Notes: generated by a model from the letters alone, not told the origin. DNA of 47,500 nucleotides from JAKSCF01 sp028279945 (GCA_028279945.1 JANQMT010000130.1:1-47500), one strand, 5' to 3'. Shown: positions 17,115 through 25,778, counted from the first letter of the stretch. A program made the numbers and translations.

Positions 17115-17411
17115 ATGAGATACTATGGTGAAGAAGCATTAGGCCTTATTGAAACAATAGGAATGGTTCCTGCTATTGAAGCAGCGGATAAAATGTTAAA
17201 GGCTGCCGATGTTGAGCTGATATCATATGAGAACATAGGTTCAACGCTTGTTACGATAATGGTAAAAGGGGATGTTGCAGCTGTTAGAGCATCTGTAGAG
17301 GCAGGCTCTGAAGCTGCTGCAGCAATAGGCAAACTAACTGCTCAAAATATAATGCCGCGCCCTATTAAAAGCGTTGGGGACATTGTTTCAGTACATGATA
17401 TTGATCTATAA
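17115..17411 (+). CDS. BMC-H shell protein 1
   Basis: 98 residues, a single BMC domain: EALGLIETIGMVPAIEAADKMLKAADVELI, then GSTLVTIMVKGDVAAVRASVEAG. Hexamers of such proteins tile the facets of the microcompartment. The GDVAAV turn and the pore segment before it (ENIGST) are clear. Good AGGAGG site. First of two tandem shell genes separated by 26 bp. Confidence 0.95.
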   Translation: MRYYGEEALGLIETIGMVPAIEAADKMLKAADVELISYENIGSTLVTIMVKGDVAAVRASVEAGSEAAAAIGKLTAQNIMPRPIKSVGDIVSVHDIDL

Positions 17412-17437
17412 AAAAATAAAAGAAAGGAACGACAGAG

Positions 17438-17740
17438 ATGAGCGATTTTGAAGCTTTAGGTTTAATAGAAACATTTGGTCTTGTTTTTGTTTTAGAAGCT
17501 GCAGATGCTATGTGTAAATCTGCTAATGTTGAACTAATTGGTTATGAAAATGTAGCTTCCGGATATATTTCTGTATTGGTTCGAGGGGATGTAGGAGCGT
17601 GCAAAACAGCTGTAAGCACTGGCGTAAAGGCTGTTGAAGATATGGGTGCTGAAGTTTATAGTTCAGTTGTTATTGCAAGACCACATCAAGATCTTGAAAA
17701 AATTATTTCACGTTACTCATTAGATAAATTACTTCCCTAG
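17438..17740 (+). CDS. BMC-H shell protein 2
   Basis: 100 residues with one BMC domain (EALGLIETFGLVFVLEAADAMCKSANVELI ... VLVRGDVGACKTAVSTG). The pore-side loop is ENVASGY instead of the usual VGGGL, so its pore differs from that of the other hexamers, and it has a cysteine after GDVGA. Ribosome site AAAGGA. Hexagonal facet component. Confidence 0.94.
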   Translation: MSDFEALGLIETFGLVFVLEAADAMCKSANVELIGYENVASGYISVLVRGDVGACKTAVSTGVKAVEDMGAEVYSSVVIARPHQDLEKIISRYSLDKLLP

Positions 17741-17756
17741 CTTTATCAATGAAAAC

Positions 17757-17783
17757 TAGTTTGTTTCACAAATGGGCGAACTA
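17757..17783 (+). promoter_or_regulatory. Small hairpin before the first aldehyde dehydrogenase gene
   Basis: TAGTTTG (17757-17763) pairs with CGAACTA (17777-17783), seven pairs with one G-T, ending 17 bp before the start codon and just upstream of the AGGAG site. It may tune translation or mRNA decay; short enough to be chance. Confidence 0.35.
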
Positions 17784-17800
17784 AGAAAGGAGAGTTAAAA

Positions 17801-19288
17801 ATGAATATTATTGATAATGATTTGCTCTCCATCCAGGAATCCCGGATTTTAGTCGAAAATGCCCGAGAAGCACAAAAAAAACTGGCAACCTTTTCACAAG
17901 AAAGACTGGATACCATTGTTGAACGTATGTGTGAAGAGATTGAGAAACATGTAGGCGAACTTGCCAAAATGTCCAGTGATGAAACGGATTATGGTATATG
18001 GCAAGATAAGTATATCAAAAATCGGTTTGTGTGTGAGCATTTGAGCACTGAACTCAAAGGGATGCGTTGTGTGGGTATCATAAAAGAAGATTTAAAGAAT
18101 AAGACCATGGATGTAGGTATACCTATGGGAGTAATTATTGCACTGTGTCCTGCAACCAGCCCTGTTTCAACGACTATTTATAAAGCTATGATTGCAATAA
18201 AGTCTGGTAATGCTGTCATCTTCTCGCCACATCCAAGAGCTAAGAAAACAATTTCCAGAGCACTGGACATTTTGATTGGGGCAGCAGAAGGCTATGGATT
18301 GCCGGAAGGAGCACTAGCATACCTGCATACTGTGACACAAAGCGGAACAATAGAGCTCATGAATCACCGGTCAACTTCATTAATTATGAATACTGGCGTT
18401 CCTGGAATGCTTAGTGCAGCATATAATTCCGGAAAACCGGTGATTTATGGTGGAACCGGCAATGGACCGGCATTTATTGAACGCACAGCGGACATAAAGC
18501 AAGCAGTAAGCGACATTATTATCAGCAAGACCTTTGATAACGGTATTGTATCGGCAGCGGAACAATCTATTGTTGTAGACAGCTGTATTGCAGATGAAGT
18601 GAAAAGGGAACTGCAGCATAATGGGGCGTACTTTATGACAGAAGATGAATCCCAAAAACTTGGGTCTATACTTTTTCTTTCTAATGGAAGTGCAAACTCT
18701 CAAACCGTTGGAAAGTCTGCACAAGAATTAGCTAAAAGAGCAGGGTTTTGTGTTTCTGACCATGTGGTATTACTGGTTTCAGAACAGAAATATGTTTTTG
18801 AGACGAATCCTTACTCAAAAGAAAAGCTTTGTCCGGTATTGGCTTTCTATATAGAAGATGATTGGATGAATGCTTGCGAGAAATGTATAGAGCTATTGCT
18901 TAGCGAAAGAAACGGACATACTCTTGTCATTCACTCAAAAGATGAAGAAGTGATTCGTCAGTTTATCTTAAAAAAGCCGGTAGGAAGAGTACTTGTCAAT
19001 ACGCCTGCTTCCTTTGGAAGCATGGGAGCAACTACAAATCTATTTCCTGCAATGACGTTAGGCAGTGGATCGGCTGGGGAAGGTATTACCTCCGATAATG
19101 TTTCACCTATGAATCTTATTTACATACGCAAAGTGGGATATGGTGTGAGAAAAACTGAGGAAATTACAAACAAAGTATGGAAAGAAGAGAAATCTTCCAT
19201 GTGCGAAGCAGTAAAGCCAATGGCGTGCAATCAAGAAAATATACAGATGCTGCGACGTATTTTAGAAAGTGTCATCAAAGAACTTTAA
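17801..19288 (+). CDS. Aldehyde dehydrogenase homologue lacking the catalytic cysteine (CutB/EutE type)
   Basis: 495 residues, homologous along its length to the second aldehyde dehydrogenase of the operon (29453-30973). Shared blocks include VIIALCPATSPVSTTIYKAMIAIKSGNAVIFSPHP and VLVNTPASFGSMGATTNLFPAMTLGSG. At the nucleophile position the active form reads GTIC-A-SEQ (Cys251 in the downstream enzyme); here it is GIVS-A-AEQ with Ser251 (codon TCG at 18551). It is therefore unlikely to be a working CoA-acylating dehydrogenase and may be structural, regulatory or a partner subunit. The C-terminus IQMLRRILESVIKEL is an amphipathic encapsulation-type helix. The frame is intact, so this is not a decayed gene. 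Confidence 0.9.
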   Translation: MNIIDNDLLSIQESRILVENAREAQKKLATFSQERLDTIVERMCEEIEKHVGELAKMSSDETDYGIWQDKYIKNRFVCEHLSTELKGMRCVGIIKEDLKNKTMDVGIPMGVIIALCPATSPVSTTIYKAMIAIKSGNAVIFSPHPRAKKTISRALDILIGAAEGYGLPEGALAYLHTVTQSGTIELMNHRSTSLIMNTGVPGMLSAAYNSGKPVIYGGTGNGPAFIERTADIKQAVSDIIISKTFDNGIVSAAEQSIVVDSCIADEVKRELQHNGAYFMTEDESQKLGSILFLSNGSANSQTVGKSAQELAKRAGFCVSDHVVLLVSEQKYVFETNPYSKEKLCPVLAFYIEDDWMNACEKCIELLLSERNGHTLVIHSKDEEVIRQFILKKPVGRVLVNTPASFGSMGATTNLFPAMTLGSGSAGEGITSDNVSPMNLIYIRKVGYGVRKTEEITNKVWKEEKSSMCEAVKPMACNQENIQMLRRILESVIKEL

Positions 19289-19391
19289 ATATATCGTGCA
19301 ACATGTAAATCATAGATATGGGTTTATGTACAAGTCAATAGACCTAATTAAATGTTTAATATGAATCATTTTTTATGAAAGAGGTGGGAAT

Positions 19392-21932
19392 TTGGATATT
19401 CGTGATTTTTCAAATAAATTAGCTGAAGCAACCAAAAATATGTCTCAAGACGAACGCGCATCTTTAATCAAGATGTTCGAAAGTGTTTCCGAAGAAATTG
19501 CTAAAGAAGAGACTGCGAGCCACTCAGATTGTGTTGCTAACGGCGTCGGAGTCCCGGAGGGTATAACAGAACGTTTACAAAGATTGAAAGATAATTATTT
19601 AAAGCATGTTCCTTCTATCACGACTTATCGTGCCAGAGCTATTACTAAAATTGCTAAAGAAAACCCTGGTATGCCTAAAATTTTATTACGTGCTAAGTGT
19701 TTCCGTTATTGCTGTGAAACTGCCCCTTTGGTTATACAAGACGATGAACTGATTGTAGGTGCTCCTAATGGTGCACCCCGTGCCGGAGCATTTTCTCCTG
19801 ATATTGCATGGAGATGGATGGTTGATGAAATTGACACCATTGGTACGCGTCCTCAGGATCCATTTTATATCTCTGAAGAAGATAAAAAAATTATGCGTGA
19901 AGAACTATTTACTTTCTGGGATGGCAAATCGGTTGATGAATATTGCGAAGATCAGTATCGCGAAGCCGGTGTTTGGGAAATGTCAGGAGAATCATTTGTT
20001 TCAGACTGTTCCTACCACGCAGTAAATGGCGGTGGTGATTCAAACCCTGGATACGATGTGATTCTGATGAAGAAAGGTATGCTGGATATTCAGCAAGAAG
20101 CAAAGGATCATTTAGCAAAATTGGATTATGAGAATCCGGATGATATTGAAAAGATATATTTCTATAAGTCTATTATAGATACTACAGAAGGTGTCATGAT
20201 TTATGCTAAGCGTTTATCAGACTATGCAGCTCAATTGGCTGCAAAGGAAACCAATCCTAAACGCAAAGCAGAATTACAGAAAATTTCTGAGGTTAATGCA
20301 TGGGTTCCTGCTCATAAGCCTCGTACATTCTGGGAAGCGATTCAGTCAGTTTGGACAATAGAGTCCTTACTAGTAGTTGAAGAAAATCAAACAGGTATGT
20401 CAATAGGTCGTGTAGACCAGTATATGTATCCGTACTACAAGGCAGACATAGAGTCTGGCCGTATGACTGAATTTGAAGCATTTGAATTAGCAGGCAGTAT
20501 GTTGATTAAAATGTCTGAAATGATGTGGATTACAAGTGAAGGCGGCTCGAAGTTCTTTGCAGGTTACCAGCCTTTTGTTAACATGTGCGTTGGCGCTGTC
20601 ACCCGTGATGGTCAAGATGCTACAAATGATCTTACTTATCTACTAATGGATGCTGTACGTCATGTTAAGATTTATCAACCATCTTTGGCTACCCGTATCC
20701 ACAGCACGTCACCACAGAAGTATTTGAAGAAAATTGTTGATGTTGTTCGCTCTGGTATGGGATTCCCGGCTTGCCATTTTGATGATGCGCACATCAAGAT
20801 GATGCTGGCAAAGGGTGTTTCTATAGAAGATGCGCGTGATTACTGCCTAATGGGCTGTGTTGAACCTCAGAAGGCAGGCCGACTATATCAGTGGACTTCA
20901 ACGGCATATACTCAGTGGCCCATTTGTATTGAACTTTCGTTAAACCACGGTGTTCCGCTATGGTATGGTAAGCAGGTCACGCCAGATATGGGGAATTTAA
21001 GCAATTTCAAGACTTACGAAGAGTTTGAACATGCTGTTAAGGAACAAATAAAGTATGTTACAAAGCTGACCAGTGTCGCTACGGTTATATCACAGCGCGT
21101 ACATAAAGAATTGGCACCAAAGCCATTAATGTCCATCATGTATGAAGGCTGTATGGAAAACGCAAAAGACGTTTCAGCCGGTGGTGCTATGTATAACTTT
21201 GGGCCTGGTGTTATTTGGTCTGGTCTTGCAACATATGCAGATTCTATGGCTGCTATCAAGAAATTAGTTTATGACGATAAGAAGTATACCCTTGAACAGC
21301 TTAATGAAGCATTAAAGGCTGACTTTGTAGGCTTTGAACAGCTTAAAAAAGACTGCTTAGATGCACCTAAATATGGTAATGATGATGACTATGCCGACTT
21401 AATTGCAGCTGACCTTATTAACTTTACAGAAATGGACCACCGTCAATATAAGACTTTATACTCTGTATTAAGCCATGGTACTTTGTCTATTTCAAACAAT
21501 ACACCATTTGGTCAGTTAACTGGTGCTTCGGCTAATGGACGTAATGCGTGGATGCCGTTATCAGATGGTATCAGCCCAACACAGGGTGCGGATTTTAAAG
21601 GCCCAACAGCTATTATCAAGTCTGTTTCAAAGCTGGCTGTAGATAATATGAACATTGGTCAGGTTCACAACTTCAAGCTCATGTCAGGTCTTCTTGATAC
21701 ACCGGAAGGTGAAGAGGGTATTATCACATTGCTTCGTACAGCTTGCGCTTTTGGTAATGGGGAGATGCAGTTTAATTACCTAGACAATGAGACTTTGATT
21801 GATGCTCAAAAGCACCCGGAAAAGTATCGTGACTTAATTGTTCGTGTAGCAGGATACAGTGCATTCTTTGTTGAGCTTTGCAAAGATGTTCAAGATGAAA
21901 TTATCAGTAGAACAATGCTGACACATTTTTAA
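19392..21932 (+). CDS. cutC: Choline trimethylamine-lyase CutC (glycyl radical enzyme)
   Basis: 846 residues. CutC cleaves choline to trimethylamine and acetaldehyde using a protein glycyl radical. The radical loop RVAGYSAFFVELCKD puts Gly at 821 and the thiyl loop MGCVEPQ puts Cys at 489 and Glu at 491. The choline pocket residues Tyr208, Asp216, Thr334, Phe395 and Tyr506 are all present at the positions I recall for the Desulfovibrio enzyme. The first 40 residues form an amphipathic N-terminal helix typical of cargo targeting. TTG start behind GAGGTGG. Arg is often CGT here, unlike AGA-rich neighbours, consistent with high expression. No diol dehydratase signature. Activated by CutD, encoded next. 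Confidence 0.96.
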   Translation: MDIRDFSNKLAEATKNMSQDERASLIKMFESVSEEIAKEETASHSDCVANGVGVPEGITERLQRLKDNYLKHVPSITTYRARAITKIAKENPGMPKILLRAKCFRYCCETAPLVIQDDELIVGAPNGAPRAGAFSPDIAWRWMVDEIDTIGTRPQDPFYISEEDKKIMREELFTFWDGKSVDEYCEDQYREAGVWEMSGESFVSDCSYHAVNGGGDSNPGYDVILMKKGMLDIQQEAKDHLAKLDYENPDDIEKIYFYKSIIDTTEGVMIYAKRLSDYAAQLAAKETNPKRKAELQKISEVNAWVPAHKPRTFWEAIQSVWTIESLLVVEENQTGMSIGRVDQYMYPYYKADIESGRMTEFEAFELAGSMLIKMSEMMWITSEGGSKFFAGYQPFVNMCVGAVTRDGQDATNDLTYLLMDAVRHVKIYQPSLATRIHSTSPQKYLKKIVDVVRSGMGFPACHFDDAHIKMMLAKGVSIEDARDYCLMGCVEPQKAGRLYQWTSTAYTQWPICIELSLNHGVPLWYGKQVTPDMGNLSNFKTYEEFEHAVKEQIKYVTKLTSVATVISQRVHKELAPKPLMSIMYEGCMENAKDVSAGGAMYNFGPGVIWSGLATYADSMAAIKKLVYDDKKYTLEQLNEALKADFVGFEQLKKDCLDAPKYGNDDDYADLIAADLINFTEMDHRQYKTLYSVLSHGTLSISNNTPFGQLTGASANGRNAWMPLSDGISPTQGADFKGPTAIIKSVSKLAVDNMNIGQVHNFKLMSGLLDTPEGEEGIITLLRTACAFGNGEMQFNYLDNETLIDAQKHPEKYRDLIVRVAGYSAFFVELCKDVQDEIISRTMLTHF

Positions 21933-21963
21933 ATATATTTGGAGTAATAAAAAAGAGGTTGAC

Positions 21964-22013
21964 CTGCCGTTTGGACACACAAAACGGGAAACCTTGAAGT
22001 TACCAAGCGGCAG
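21964..22013 (+). promoter_or_regulatory. Hairpin between cutC and cutD
   Basis: CTGCCGTTTGG (21964-21974) pairs with CCAAGCGGCAG (22003-22013), 11 pairs including one G-T, closing a 28-nt loop. No T run follows. It likely protects the end of the cutC mRNA or lowers readthrough so that less activase than enzyme is made (inference). Confidence 0.65.
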
Positions 22014-22060
22014 TTAGATTATTCTTTCAAATAGAAATAAAAAACGGGAGATTGGACAGT

Positions 22061-23020
22061 ATGAGCAATACAAAGACAGGTGTAATTGAAAGAAAAGCAT
22101 TCATTTCCAATGTTCAGAAATACAATATGTACGATGGCCCGGGAGTAAGGACGCTTGTGTTTTTTAAAGGATGTCCTTTACGTTGCAAGTGGTGTTCAAA
22201 TCCTGAAAATTTGGAAAAAAAATATCAAGTAATGTATAAAAGAAATTCGTGTAAAGACTGCGGGGCATGTGTTTCTGTTTGTCCAGTTGGAATACATACG
22301 ATTTCTAAAGAAAATTCAAAACATGAAATAAATCGTACCATTGAATGTGTGGGATGCCGAAAGTGTGAGGAAGTTTGTATAGAGTCTGCACTATCCATTG
22401 CAGGTGAAATGAAAACGATATCAGAGCTTTTGGAAATTATCGAAGAGGATAGAATGTTTTATGATATTTCAGGCGGTGGTGTCACTGTAGGTGGAGGCGA
22501 TGCCTTGATGCAGCCCGAAGCCGTATCCAACTTGCTTATGGCATGTAAGCAGGAAGGGATTAATACAGCAATTGAGACATCAGGTTATGCAAAGCTTGAA
22601 ACTGTGTTAAAAGTTGCTGAATTTGTAGATCTGTTTCTTTTCGATATGAAACACATTGATTCACAAAAACACTACGAGTTAACAGGGGTCCGTAACGAGC
22701 AAATCCTTAAGAACTTAAAGGAACTTCTCAATGGTAGGTACAACGTAAAGATAAGAATGCCAATGCTAAGGGGCGTTAATGATAATCAGAAGGATATAGA
22801 AGGGGTTATTAACTTCTTGATGCCGTTTAAAGATTACAAGAACTTTAAAGGTATTGACTTACTGCCTTACCACAAATTCGGTGTTAATAAGTACACACAG
22901 TTAGGGTGGGAATATCCTTTAGAAGGCGTTCCTGATCCATCATTGGGCAAAGAAGATATGAGCAGGATTGAGAGCTGGATAAAGAAATATGATTTTCCGG
23001 TAACCATTATCAATCACTAA
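22061..23020 (+). CDS. cutD: CutC activase CutD (radical SAM, glycyl radical activating enzyme)
   Basis: 319 residues. The radical-SAM cluster motif CPLRCKWC (Cys38, Cys42, Cys45) follows YDGPGVRTLVFFKG, the activase signature. Two ferredoxin-like 4Fe-4S clusters follow: Cys64/67/70/74 and Cys96/99/102/106, as in the insertion of glycyl radical activases for CutC and related enzymes. It installs the radical on Gly821 of CutC using S-adenosylmethionine. The start is ATG 22061 (GGGAG 11 bp upstream); the in-frame TTG at 22052 is too close to that site. Shares the operon with cutC, separated by a hairpin. Confidence 0.95.
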   Translation: MSNTKTGVIERKAFISNVQKYNMYDGPGVRTLVFFKGCPLRCKWCSNPENLEKKYQVMYKRNSCKDCGACVSVCPVGIHTISKENSKHEINRTIECVGCRKCEEVCIESALSIAGEMKTISELLEIIEEDRMFYDISGGGVTVGGGDALMQPEAVSNLLMACKQEGINTAIETSGYAKLETVLKVAEFVDLFLFDMKHIDSQKHYELTGVRNEQILKNLKELLNGRYNVKIRMPMLRGVNDNQKDIEGVINFLMPFKDYKNFKGIDLLPYHKFGVNKYTQLGWEYPLEGVPDPSLGKEDMSRIESWIKKYDFPVTIINH

Positions 23021-23025
23021 CGGCT

Positions 23026-23090
23026 CACCGAATTTGTGCAACAGATTGTTGGTGAACTCATGCAAGGCAATCACAAATCTTTGATTTGTA
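23026..23090 (+). promoter_or_regulatory. Structured spacer after cutD
   Basis: Two potential hairpins in a 121-bp gap: CAACA/TGTTG nested in TCAC/GTGA (about 23025-23055), and ACAAATC-TTT-GATTTGT (about 23073-23089). No poly-T tract. Probably mRNA structure at the junction of the enzyme and shell/chaperone parts of the operon. Confidence 0.45.
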
Positions 23091-23141
23091 GAGTTCTACA
23101 GCCGGATAACAATAATGGAAAAAAGATGGAAGGTAATACTC

Positions 23142-23495
23142 ATGGGAGCATTTTATGAAAAAGGGATAGAACGAATCATACAAGAATCGGTACCTGGAAA
23201 ACAGGTTACCATTGCTCATGTTATTGCTTCACCGATGAAGGACATATATGAGAGGTTGGGGGTAGATGATGAAGGGGCAATAGGAATTTTAACCTTATCA
23301 CCATACGAAACCTCAATTATTGCAGCAGATATTGCAACGAAAGCTGCAAATGTTGAAATTGGTTTTTTAGACCGTTTTACAGGATCTGTAGTTATTACAG
23401 GAGATGTACAAAGCGTTGAATCCGCACTTATTTCAGTCAATGAAGTATTAAAGGAAATGCTGGGTTTTGAGACAGCTTCTATTACGCGGACATGA
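23142..23495 (+). CDS. eutS: Circularly permuted BMC-H shell protein (EutS/PduU type)
   Basis: 117 residues. The line ERIIQESVPGKQVTIAHVIASP near the N-terminus and IGILTLSPYETSIIAADIATKAANVEIGFLDRFTGSVVITGDVQSVE match EutS/PduU, in which the BMC fold is circularly permuted and the N-terminal strand forms a beta-barrel plugging the pore. ATG 23142 has GGAAGG 8 bp before it; ATG 23115 would add nine residues without a ribosome site. The stop overlaps the eutP start by 4 bp. Confidence 0.92.
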   Translation: MGAFYEKGIERIIQESVPGKQVTIAHVIASPMKDIYERLGVDDEGAIGILTLSPYETSIIAADIATKAANVEIGFLDRFTGSVVITGDVQSVESALISVNEVLKEMLGFETASITRT

Positions 23496-23944
23496 GAAAG
23501 AAACGCGTAATGGTGATAGGACCTACTGGTTGTGGCAAGACCACATTGGTGAATGCACTAAATGACGATGATGGTCCTTTAAAGAAAACACAAAACATTA
23601 TCTATAAAGACAATACAATAGATGTTCCAGGTTCCTATATAGAAAATGCATGGATGTATAAACATTTAATAGCAGCTTCTCAGGATGCATCACATGTTCT
23701 GATTTTAGTGGATCAGTCAAAATGTGCCGATGTATATTCCCCAGGGTTTGCTAAGGCGTTTAGATGTCCTGTAATAGGGGTTATAACAAAGAGCGATTCA
23801 ATGAAAGAAAATGAAGATCTATGCATTAAGCAGCTAAAAAAGATTGGTGTTGTAGAACCGTATTATAAGATTAGTGTTCACAGTGGAACAGGCATGAAAT
23901 CCCTAAAAGAGAAGCTATTTTCAATAAAGAGTAAAGGGGGATAA
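23492..23944 (+). CDS. eutP: EutP/PduV-family GTPase-like protein
   Basis: 150 residues with a P-loop GPTGCGKTTL (about 9-18), a DVPGSYIEN switch-like segment and the nucleotide-base motif TKSD (about 97-100). EutP/PduV proteins are microcompartment-associated; PduV has been linked to compartment movement and some EutP proteins to acetate-kinase-type activity. Translationally coupled to the upstream shell gene by an ATGA overlap. Confidence 0.92.
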   Translation: MRKKRVMVIGPTGCGKTTLVNALNDDDGPLKKTQNIIYKDNTIDVPGSYIENAWMYKHLIAASQDASHVLILVDQSKCADVYSPGFAKAFRCPVIGVITKSDSMKENEDLCIKQLKKIGVVEPYYKISVHSGTGMKSLKEKLFSIKSKGG

Positions 23945-23946
23945 AA

Positions 23947-24633
23947 ATGAAATTCATAACCGAAGAAGATTTACGGGATTTATATAGAAAAGAACCTTTT
24001 ACTGATTATGAGATTGAGCCAGGAACTAGAATTACACCTGGAGCACGTCAGTTTCTAACAGACAGAGGAATCCATATGTTGGATCATAATAATTCCTGTG
24101 AAACAATTAAAAATACTGAAAATAGGAAGCATACATCTGAGCCGTTAGAGAAGAGAAAAGATTTGGCCCACAAAAGGCTTTACAGCAAGATGAAGTCTAT
24201 GGAAACTTTATTTCTTATTACGGCTGAAGAATTCTTGAGCAGAGATGTTCTTCTAGCACAAAAAATGATTCATATCAATAAAAGCTTCTCTGACATAAAA
24301 AATATACTGGATGGCAGAAATTCATCTGATAATCTTTGCTGTCAGAAATGCACGGGGATAGACGCAAATAATTTTTCTGATAATCTGGAGGATTGCTTTG
24401 AGATTACAGAATTTCATATTCAGCTTGGTAAGGGCAAAGAAATCATATTGCTGCACAGACTGCGTTGTGCTCTAAGAGAAACTCAACTGGATATGTTAGA
24501 ATTTTTGGATAGCAATGATGATGAAAATAACCGGTGTGAAGAAGTAGTTGGAAAGATGAATCAAATTGTCAACACCTTGTCACAACTTATCTGTTCAACT
24601 GCGGGAGGAGAAAAATGTCAGAAAAAATGTTGA
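23947..24633 (+). CDS. EutT-like (cobalamin adenosyltransferase family) protein
   Basis: 228 residues. The N-terminus KFITEEDLRDLY ... IEPGTRITPGARQFLTDRGI matches the EutT N-terminal segment, a CCxxC metal-type motif (Cys131, Cys132, Cys135) follows, and HRLRCALRETQLDMLEFL matches the helical adenosyltransferase part. EutT attaches the adenosyl group to B12 for ethanolamine lyase. CutC needs no B12, so this gene is a puzzle: an electron-transfer or carried-over function is possible. I see no exact copy of the full HX11CCX2C EutT motif. The gene end overlaps eutJ by 19 bp. Confidence 0.75.
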   Translation: MKFITEEDLRDLYRKEPFTDYEIEPGTRITPGARQFLTDRGIHMLDHNNSCETIKNTENRKHTSEPLEKRKDLAHKRLYSKMKSMETLFLITAEEFLSRDVLLAQKMIHINKSFSDIKNILDGRNSSDNLCCQKCTGIDANNFSDNLEDCFEITEFHIQLGKGKEIILLHRLRCALRETQLDMLEFLDSNDDENNRCEEVVGKMNQIVNTLSQLICSTAGGEKCQKKC

Positions 24634-25457
24634 CTTTCAAATACTGTGATGAACTTGTTCAGGAATTTGAAGAAGTTATAAAAAATCCAATTAAAAGTCC
24701 ATCGTCTGTTTACTATACAGGAGTAGACTTAGGGACTGCATGTGTGGTTTTAGCAGTTTTAGATGAAAACTACAAGCCGGTTGCAGGTGCTTTCCAATAT
24801 GCAGATGTAGTTCGAGATGGTATGGTAGTGGACTATATTGGAGCCATTAATATTGTCAGAAATTTAAAGAATCAGCTTGAGGAAAAATTGGATACGGAGT
24901 TGATTTATGCAGCTGCTGCAATTCCTCCTGGGACTGATGAATTAGATTCTGGAGCAATAATGAATGTCGTGCAGGCTGCAGGTTTTGAACTGACCAATGT
25001 CCTAGATGAACCCACAGCGGCCAACGAAGTGCTCAAAATTGAAAATGGTGCAGTTGTAGATATTGGTGGGGGCACAACAGGTATTTCAATTTTGAAAAAT
25101 GGAAAAGTAATTTATGTTGCAGACGAACCCACTGGGGGTACACATTTTTCCCTAGTTGTCTCTGGGGCTTATAAAATGTCTTTTTCTGATGCTGAGACCT
25201 TCAAACGCGATACCAAGAATCATAAAGAAGTGTTGCCTGTAGTGAAACCGGTAGTTGAAAAAGTTTCCTCCATCATCAAACAGCATATAAAAGACTATGA
25301 TGTGCAGGAAATATCTTTGGTTGGCGGCACATGCTGTCTTTCAGGGCTTGAAAAAATAATAGAAAAGCAAACGGGTGTTTTTACACATAAGCCGCAAAAC
25401 CCTATGTTTGTGACACCTTTAGGTATAGCACTAGGATGCACACAGGAAAGTATATAA
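24615..25457 (+). CDS. eutJ: EutJ-type Hsp70/actin-fold chaperone
   Basis: 280 residues. An actin-fold phosphate-1 motif GVDLGTACVVLAV (about 32-44), a DEPTAAN segment, phosphate-2 VVDIGGGTTGISIL and a C-terminal adenosine motif LVGGTCCLSGLE identify EutJ, a putative chaperone of microcompartment assembly or cargo folding. The start, ATG 24615, has GGAGGAG 4-9 bp upstream and lies inside the preceding gene. Confidence 0.92.
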   Translation: MSEKMLTFKYCDELVQEFEEVIKNPIKSPSSVYYTGVDLGTACVVLAVLDENYKPVAGAFQYADVVRDGMVVDYIGAINIVRNLKNQLEEKLDTELIYAAAAIPPGTDELDSGAIMNVVQAAGFELTNVLDEPTAANEVLKIENGAVVDIGGGTTGISILKNGKVIYVADEPTGGTHFSLVVSGAYKMSFSDAETFKRDTKNHKEVLPVVKPVVEKVSSIIKQHIKDYDVQEISLVGGTCCLSGLEKIIEKQTGVFTHKPQNPMFVTPLGIALGCTQESI

Positions 25458-25472
25458 CGGGGAGAGATTTTA

Positions 25473-25778
25473 ATGGAGTATCGAATGATTAAATCCCCTT
25501 CTGCTGGTACTTTGGATATTATTATAAGGCGTATGGGACAAGATGCAAACACAGATTTTACCGGTGTTGATGCAGTCGGTCTTGTGCAGGGCAGAATGAT
25601 CGAGATGATTTGCGCTGCTGATGTAGCTGAAAAAGCAGTAGGCGTAATCGTAAAGGATGTTAGAGGCAGTTGTCCGCAAAACATGATAATGATTGCGATA
25701 TTTGGTGATACGGCATCTGTTGAATCGGCAATCTCTGAGATCAAATACAAGTTGGAAGAAGGGAACTATTTATGCTAA
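25473..25778 (+). CDS. Divergent BMC-H shell protein
   Basis: 101 residues. After an N-terminal strand (RMIKSPSAGTLDIIIRRMGQ) a canonical-order BMC domain follows: DAVGLVQGRMIEMICAADVAEKAVGVIVKDVRG ... MIMIAIFGDTASVESAISEI. The usual GLIET is GLVQG and the usual GGGLV pore loop is GSCPQN, so it is clearly diverged and may occupy a special site or carry a different pore. Overlaps the next gene by 7 bp. Confidence 0.88.
   Translation: MEYRMIKSPSAGTLDIIIRRMGQDANTDFTGVDAVGLVQGRMIEMICAADVAEKAVGVIVKDVRGSCPQNMIMIAIFGDTASVESAISEIKYKLEEGNYLC

Noticed and set aside
18541..18560. Sequencing error as cause of the missing Cys in the first aldehyde dehydrogenase
   Set aside because: Several residues around the site differ together (N, I, V, S, A instead of Y, T, I, C, S), so a single base error does not explain it.
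19392..21932. Glycerol or propanediol dehydratase of the glycyl radical family
   Set aside because: All choline-pocket residues of CutC are present, including Asp216, Tyr208 and Tyr506, which diol dehydratases do not share as a set.
23947..25457. Ethanolamine utilisation locus
   Set aside because: eut-type names (EutP, EutJ, EutQ, EutT) suggest it, but no ethanolamine ammonia-lyase genes are present and CutC/CutD define the substrate as choline.
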